A DNA stretch of 64,000 bases from Paraburkholderia solisilvae. Its GTDB lineage: Bacteria; Pseudomonadota; Gammaproteobacteria; Burkholderiales; Burkholderiaceae. The stretch's first letter is position 1; every line of letters begins with the position of its first letter. The stretch is taken from the NCBI RefSeq assembly GCF_902859875.1, contig NZ_CADIKF010000033.1, forward strand, positions 21,578 to 85,577. Direction: 5' to 3'. The translations under genes were made by a program, and so were the position numbers. Positions 59,164 through 64,000 of the stretch are shown here, one piece after another. Under the pieces are notes generated by a model. It worked only from the letters and a program-made list of their open reading frames with translations, did no database searches and had not been told where the DNA came from.

Positions 59164-59181
59164 ATTGGACCAAGGTCCAAT
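59164..59181. promoter_or_regulatory. ATTGGACC-AA-GGTCCAAT palindrome upstream of the RND efflux operon
   Basis: Perfect 8-bp arms around AA, 170 bases before the adaptor gene. The central 12 bases and right flank repeat the site at 58649-58662. It is a likely operator linking the efflux genes to the two-component system just upstream. Confidence 0.65.
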
Positions 59182-59350
59182 TGTCTTTGAAGGGGTGCGC
59201 TTCCAATATTGACAGCATCGGACTTGCCCTCTGCGGGACGGCAAGCGTCGAGGCGCGCCCGTGCACGGCATAACGGGCGCAGCCCAATCCATTTCAATGA
59301 ACATCCCGTGTCTGATTCAATGAGCGTAACGATCAGGTGGAGCAAACAGA

Positions 59351-60775
59351 ATGAATCGATCGTTTGAGCGCGACCTGTTGCTGTCGCGCGCCGTGACGAG
59401 GGGCCGGCGCGCACGCTGGTGGCTGCCGCTTGCGGCTGCGGTGTTGCTGCTCGGCGGCTGCAAGAAGCCGCCGGCGGAAGCGCAGCGCCCGCCGGTCGAC
59501 GTCACGATCGTCACGGTCGAACAGAAAGCGACGCCAGTCGATTTCGATTTCACCGCGCAAACGGAAAGCTCGCGTGCAGTCGAGATTCGCGCACGTGTCG
59601 AAGGCTTCCTCGACAAGCGGATGTACACCGAAGGCTCGCTTGTGAAACCGGGGCAGACCATGTTCATCATGGACCGCAAGCCGTTCGAAGCCGCGCTGCA
59701 AACGGCCAAAGGCGAGCTCGCGCAGCAGCAGGCGCGGCTCACGGTCACCAAGGCGAATCTCGCGCGCGTGGTGCCGCTTGCCGCGCAAAACGCGTTGAGC
59801 AAGAAGGATCTCGACGACGCGGTCGGCAACGAGAAGGAAGCAGAAGCCGCGGTGATCGCCGCCAAAGGGCAGGTGCAGACCGCCGAGCTCAACCTGAGCT
59901 ATACGATCATCAAGTCGCCGCTGCTCGGGTTGTCGAGCTTCGCGCGTCAGCAGGAAGGCAGCTACGTGACGCCGACCCAGGGCGGTCTGCTGACCTACGT
60001 GTATCAGCTCGATCCGATGTGGGTGAATTTCAGCATCTCCGAAAACGAGTTGCTGCGCTATCGCGAGCAGATCGCGAAAGGTCAATTGCGCTTCCCGCCG
60101 GAAAACAAGTTCGACGTGACGGTGATCCAGGCCGATGGGTCGACCTATCCGGAGCAAGGCCGTATCGACTTCACGAACCCGGCGTTCAGTTCGGAAACCG
60201 GCACGTTCCTCGTGCGCGCGGTCTTCGCCAATCCGCAGGGCACCTTGCGTCCCGGGCAGTTCGTGCGTGCGCGCGTGTCCGGCGCGGTGCGGCCGAACGC
60301 GATCCTCGTGCCGCAGCGCGCGGTGCTGCAAGGTTCGAAGAGCCACTTCGTGTGGGTGATCGATAACGAGTCGAAGCCGCGTCAGCGGGTGGTCGAGGTC
60401 GGCGACTGGCACGGCGACGACTGGTTTATCACGCAAGGTTTGCGCACCGGCGAACGCGTGATCGTCGACGGTGCGATTCGCGTGACCGCGGACTCGCAGG
60501 TCAAGGTCGTGGGCACGGCGACGCCCGGCCCGCCGACGGATGGCGCCGCGGAGAAACCGGCGGCCAGTGCGCCCGCGTCGGCTGCGGGCGCAAGCCTGTT
60601 GCCGCACGAGAGGCTGCATGAAGGGCTGCATGAAGGGCTGCATGACGCACCGCACGCGCTGCAGCTCGCGCAACAGCGCGCGGACGACGGCGCGGGTAAT
60701 CACGCAGAGCGCCGCGCGGGCAGCAGCGCAGACAGGCGCGCGGGCAATACCGTAGCCGACAGCGTGATCAGGTGA
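59351..60775 (+). CDS. RND efflux periplasmic adaptor (membrane fusion protein, lipoprotein)
   Basis: A 474-residue MFP of the AcrA/MexA group, bridging an inner-membrane RND pump and an outer-membrane channel. The signal peptide ends in a lipobox LLLGGCKKPP, so it is lipid-anchored. The barrel-sandwich half reads RARVEGFLDKRMYTEGSLVK and LSYTIIKSPLLGLSSFARQQ, with a coiled-coil hairpin at about 110-170. Beta-barrel and membrane-proximal domains follow (FVRARVSGAVRPNAILVPQR). An unusual tail of about 70 residues after residue 405 is Ala/Arg-rich with a 4-residue repeat (RLHEGLHEGLHD). The pump gene starts 13 bases after its stop. Confidence 0.9.
   Translation: MNRSFERDLLLSRAVTRGRRARWWLPLAAAVLLLGGCKKPPAEAQRPPVDVTIVTVEQKATPVDFDFTAQTESSRAVEIRARVEGFLDKRMYTEGSLVKPGQTMFIMDRKPFEAALQTAKGELAQQQARLTVTKANLARVVPLAAQNALSKKDLDDAVGNEKEAEAAVIAAKGQVQTAELNLSYTIIKSPLLGLSSFARQQEGSYVTPTQGGLLTYVYQLDPMWVNFSISENELLRYREQIAKGQLRFPPENKFDVTVIQADGSTYPEQGRIDFTNPAFSSETGTFLVRAVFANPQGTLRPGQFVRARVSGAVRPNAILVPQRAVLQGSKSHFVWVIDNESKPRQRVVEVGDWHGDDWFITQGLRTGERVIVDGAIRVTADSQVKVVGTATPGPPTDGAAEKPAASAPASAAGASLLPHERLHEGLHEGLHDAPHALQLAQQRADDGAGNHAERRAGSSADRRAGNTVADSVIR
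60620..60643. repeat. In-gene 12-bp repeat encoding LHEG
   Basis: GAAGGGCTGCAT occurs twice in tandem (60620-60643), preceded by a related GAGGCTGCAT. It encodes the LHEG repeats in the C-terminal tail of the adaptor protein. Confidence 0.7.
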
Positions 60776-60788
60776 GCGAGCCGAGCCG

Positions 60789-63700
60789 ATGAACATCTCC
60801 CACTTTTGCATCGACCGCCCGATCTTCGCATCGGTTATTTCGATCATCATCACGCTCGGCGGCGCACTCACGATGCTCTCGCTGCCGATTGCGCAATATC
60901 CGGACATCACGCCGCCGCAGATCACCGTCACCGCGACTTATCCGGGCGCAAGCGCGGACGTGGTCGCGAACAATGTCGCCGCGCCGATCGAGCAGCAGGT
61001 CAACGGCGCGGACAACATGATTTACATGAGCTCGTCGAGCTCGTCGACCGGCAACCTGACGATCAACGCGTACTTCGAGATCGGCACGAACCCGGAGCTC
61101 GCGCAGGTCGACGTGCAGAACCGCGTGAATCTCGCGCTGCCGCAATTGCCGCAGTCCGTGCAGGCGCAGGGCGTGTCGGTACAGAAGAAGTCACAAGCGT
61201 TCATGATGGTGATCGCGATCTATTCGCCGACCGAGCGCTACGACTCCACCTATATCGCGAACTACGCGAACATCTATGTGCTCGACGCGTTAAAGCGTAT
61301 CCCGGGCGCGAACCAGTCGAGCATCTTCGGCACACCGGATTACGCGATGCGCATCTGGCTGCGGCCGGACCGCATGGCGCAACTGGGCATCACCGCGTCC
61401 GACGTGCAGACCGCGGTGGCCAACCAGAACCAGCAGTACGCGGTCGGCCGTCTCGGGCAGTCGCCGACCGGCGGCGCGGTCGAACAGTCGTTCGCGGTCA
61501 CCACCACCGGGCGCCTCACGGAGCCGTCCGAGTTCGAGAACATCATCATCCGCGCGCAAAGCGGCGGCGCGGCGATCGTGCGTCTGAAAGACATCGGCCG
61601 CGCGGAACTCGGGCAGAAGGATTATTCGATCCGCAGCAAGTTCCAGGGCAAGCCCGCCACCGTGATCGCGGTTTATCAGCAGCCGGGGGCGAATGCGCTC
61701 GACGTGTCGAAGGCGGTGCGCAAGACGCTCGAGGAGATGAAGAAGACCTTCCCGGAAGGGATCGACTACAAGATTGCGATGGATACGACCGAGTTCACGC
61801 GCGCGTCGATCTCGGATGTGGTCCACACGTTCTTCGAGGCGGTCGTGCTGGTGGTGATCGTCGTGTTCGTGTTCCTGCAGAACCTGCGCGCGACGTTGAT
61901 TCCGGTGATCGCGGTGCCGGTGTCGATCGTCGGCACGTTCATGGGGATGGCCGCGCTCGGCTTCTCGATCAATATGCTCACGCTGTTCGGCATGGTGCTC
62001 GCGATCGGTATCGTGGTGGACGATGCGATCGTCGTGATCGAAAACGTCGAGCGCAACATGACCGTGCACAAGCTCGACCCGAAGACCGCCGCCAAGCAGG
62101 CGATGGATGAAGTGGCGGGCCCGGTGGTCGCGATCGTGCTGGTGCTGTGCGCGGTGTTCGTGCCGGTGGCGTTTATCAGCGGCATTACCGGCCAGATGTA
62201 CAAGCAGTTCGCGATCACGATTGCGATTTCGGTGGTGATCTCCGGACTCGTCGCGTTGACGCTGTCGCCGGCGCTCGCCGCGCTGCTGCTCAAGCCCGGC
62301 CACGGCGAAAAGCGCGGCTTCTTCCGCTGGTTCGACCGGCAGTTCGCGCGGATGACGGCCGGCTACACGCGCGCGGTTCAACTGATAATCAAACGCTTCG
62401 CGATCGGCCTGTTGATCTTTCTCGGCATGATCGCGCTCGCGGTCTGGATGATGCGCACGATTCCAGGCGCGTTCCTGCCGCCCGAGGACCAGGGCTACCT
62501 GCTTGGCGCGGTGATCATGCCCGATGCGGCGAGCCTCGATCGCACCGGCGACGTGTCGCAGCACGTGACCGACTATTTCATGAAGGAGCCTGCGGTCGAC
62601 AGCGTGACCATCGTCGACGGCTACAGCCTGCTCGACAGCCAGACGAAGAACAATGCGTCGACCTTCTTCGTCGGCTTCAAGAGTTTCGATGAGCGCTACA
62701 AGTCGGCGAACATCCGCACGCAGAATGCGCGCGCGGTGATCGTCAACGCGTACAAGGCGCTGTCGCAGGTGAAGGAGGGGATTATCGTGCCGCTGAATCC
62801 GCCGTCGATTCCAGGCCTCGGCACGACCGGCGGCACGGAAGTGTGGATTCAGAGCCTCGGCGATGCGTCAGTGGCGCAGTATGCGGCGATCGTCGACGAG
62901 TTCGTCGAGAAGGCGAAGCAACGGCCTGAGCTTTCCGGCGTCACGTCGACCTTCAATGCATCGTCGCAACAATTGCTGGTGAATGTCGACCGTGACAAGG
63001 CAACGACGCTTGGCGTGCCCGTCGAGGCGGTCTATAGCGCGATGCAAACGATGTTCGGCTCGCTGTACGTGTCGCAGTTCAATCGCAATAGCCGCCTGTG
63101 GCAGGTGATCCTGCAGGCCGAGCCGACCTATCGTCTGAAGCCCGAAGATCTCACGCAGGTGTTCGTACGCAGCAGCAGCAACGAAATGGTGCCGTTGAAA
63201 TCCGTCGTCACCTACAAGTACGTGACCGGTCCTGACCTGATCACGCGCTTTAACAACTACCCGGCCGTCAAGATCACGACCAATGCGGCGCCGGGCTACA
63301 GTTCAGGGCAGGTGATTCAGGCGCTCGAGGAAATCGGCGCGCAGATGCCGCAGGGCTACGCGCTCGCGTGGAGCGGTGAAGCGTATGAAGCGAAGCAGGC
63401 GGGCGGCGCCTCGGGGCTCGTGTTCGCGTTCGGCATCGTGATGGTGTTCCTGATCCTTGCCGCACAGTACGAGAAGTGGAACCTGCCGTTCGGCGTGCTG
63501 ATGGCGGTGCCGTTCGCGCTGTTCGGCGCGCTGCTCGCGATCCTGCTGCGCGGGCTCAACAACGACGTGTACTTCCAGATCGGCCTGACGATGCTGGTTG
63601 CGCTCGCCGCGAAGAATGCGATTCTGATCTTCGAGTTCGCGGTGTTGAACCGCCAGAGCGGCAAGTCCGTTTTCGATGCGACGATGATCGCGGCGGAAGA

Positions 63701-64000
63701 GCGTCTGCGGCCGATCGTGATGACCTCGCTCGCGTTCATTCTCGGCTGCGTGCCGCTTGCGATCGCCACCGGCGCATCGGCCAACAGCCGGCATTCGATC
63801 GGTACCGGCGTGATCGGCGGGATGCTCGGCGCGACCGCGATCGCGGTGTTCTTTATCCCGATGTTCTACTACGTGCTCGAGACGCTGTCCGACAAGCGCA
63901 AGGGCAAGAAGAAGGCTGGTGCGGCCGGCGGCGATGCGCCGCCGCCGGGTCCCACGTCCGGCACGCATGGCGGACCGTCGGCAGGCGGCGGCCCGGCGGC
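60789..64000 (+). CDS. RND multidrug efflux pump, HAE1 family (3' end outside window)
   Basis: Proton-driven inner-membrane pump of the AcrB/MexB/MexF group. It starts MNISHFCIDRPIFASVISII, and about 1,070 codons are open up to the window end, so only the last few residues are missing. The proton-relay Asp pair is in GIVVDDAIVVIENVERNM (segment 4), and a matching Lys region with LTMLVALAAKNAILIFEFAV is in segment 10. Porter-domain sequences such as MYMSSSSSTGNLTINAYFEI and NALDVSKAVRKTLEEM are typical. The C-terminal tail past the last segment is Lys- then Gly/Pro-rich (KRKGKKKAGAAGGDAPPPG). Together with the adaptor it needs a TolC-like outer-membrane partner, perhaps encoded just beyond the window. 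Confidence 0.93.
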   Translation, partial: MNISHFCIDRPIFASVISIIITLGGALTMLSLPIAQYPDITPPQITVTATYPGASADVVANNVAAPIEQQVNGADNMIYMSSSSSSTGNLTINAYFEIGTNPELAQVDVQNRVNLALPQLPQSVQAQGVSVQKKSQAFMMVIAIYSPTERYDSTYIANYANIYVLDALKRIPGANQSSIFGTPDYAMRIWLRPDRMAQLGITASDVQTAVANQNQQYAVGRLGQSPTGGAVEQSFAVTTTGRLTEPSEFENIIIRAQSGGAAIVRLKDIGRAELGQKDYSIRSKFQGKPATVIAVYQQPGANALDVSKAVRKTLEEMKKTFPEGIDYKIAMDTTEFTRASISDVVHTFFEAVVLVVIVVFVFLQNLRATLIPVIAVPVSIVGTFMGMAALGFSINMLTLFGMVLAIGIVVDDAIVVIENVERNMTVHKLDPKTAAKQAMDEVAGPVVAIVLVLCAVFVPVAFISGITGQMYKQFAITIAISVVISGLVALTLSPALAALLLKPGHGEKRGFFRWFDRQFARMTAGYTRAVQLIIKRFAIGLLIFLGMIALAVWMMRTIPGAFLPPEDQGYLLGAVIMPDAASLDRTGDVSQHVTDYFMKEPAVDSVTIVDGYSLLDSQTKNNASTFFVGFKSFDERYKSANIRTQNARAVIVNAYKALSQVKEGIIVPLNPPSIPGLGTTGGTEVWIQSLGDASVAQYAAIVDEFVEKAKQRPELSGVTSTFNASSQQLLVNVDRDKATTLGVPVEAVYSAMQTMFGSLYVSQFNRNSRLWQVILQAEPTYRLKPEDLTQVFVRSSSNEMVPLKSVVTYKYVTGPDLITRFNNYPAVKITTNAAPGYSSGQVIQALEEIGAQMPQGYALAWSGEAYEAKQAGGASGLVFAFGIVMVFLILAAQYEKWNLPFGVLMAVPFALFGALLAILLRGLNNDVYFQIGLTMLVALAAKNAILIFEFAVLNRQSGKSVFDATMIAAEERLRPIVMTSLAFILGCVPLAIATGASANSRHSIGTGVIGGMLGATAIAVFFIPMFYYVLETLSDKRKGKKKAGAAGGDAPPPGPTSGTHGGPSAGGGPA

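Overview
The window is GC-rich chromosomal DNA of a beta-proteobacterium, most likely a Paraburkholderia or Burkholderia. This rests on the third-position GC bias, the DUF4148 protein, the trxB-ftsK-lolA ... rarA-serS backbone, and the many standalone transporter, LysR and AraC genes. No rRNA or CRISPR array is present. One tRNA gene, tRNA-Ser(CGA), lies directly downstream of serS and marks the left edge of a foreign segment.

Layout. 1-9.6 kb holds unlinked metabolic genes: a YihY/BrkB membrane protein, a ketopantoate reductase family protein, an SDR, an MgtC-like protein, an M20 amidohydrolase, a Fic protein with an unusual repeat-rich operator region, a GST, a DUF899 protein and a UspA. 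10.5-19.7 kb is a pgaABCD exopolysaccharide operon (poly-beta-1,6-GlcNAc), extended by its own glmS and by an exported, probably beta-propeller protein. 19.7-24.8 kb holds an MFS pump, a PepSY/cytochrome b561 pair, a DUF4148 protein and a chemoreceptor. 24.9-38.4 kb is the conserved trxB/ftsK/lolA and rarA/serS block, split by a LysR-ureohydrolase pair, an acyltransferase and an NCS1 permease.

38.6-45.5 kb is a decayed, partly AT-rich mobile segment downstream of tRNA-Ser. I interpret it as a filamentous-phage (inovirus) remnant. It contains a Pin-type serine recombinase interrupted by an amber codon, strong hairpins, small ORFs, a full-length pIV-type secretin, a frameshifted tail that fits a pI/Zot protein, and a second truncated secretin tail. 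Two cargo genes sit in it: a single-chain GmrSD-like DUF262/DUF1524 protein and a DUF3800 protein.

45.8-52.4 kb looks like an undescribed small-molecule gene cluster. Its co-directional genes encode a haem-oxygenase-like diiron protein (HDO), an ATP-grasp ligase, an MFS exporter, an Fe(II)/2-oxoglutarate oxygenase, a peptide-type ABC solute-binding protein and a LysE exporter, with a convergent AraC regulator. The gene content recalls the logic of amino-acid or dipeptide metabolite pathways such as bes (beta-ethynylserine) but has no PLP enzyme, so the product is unknown.

53.5-64 kb is a signalling and efflux block: a triple-PAS hybrid histidine kinase, a FixL/FixJ-like pair with overlapping genes, a lone receiver protein, and an RND efflux adaptor and pump (the pump runs off the window). 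Two near-identical GGACC-AA-GGTCC palindromes stand in front of the receiver gene and the efflux operon and may be sites for the FixJ-like regulator.
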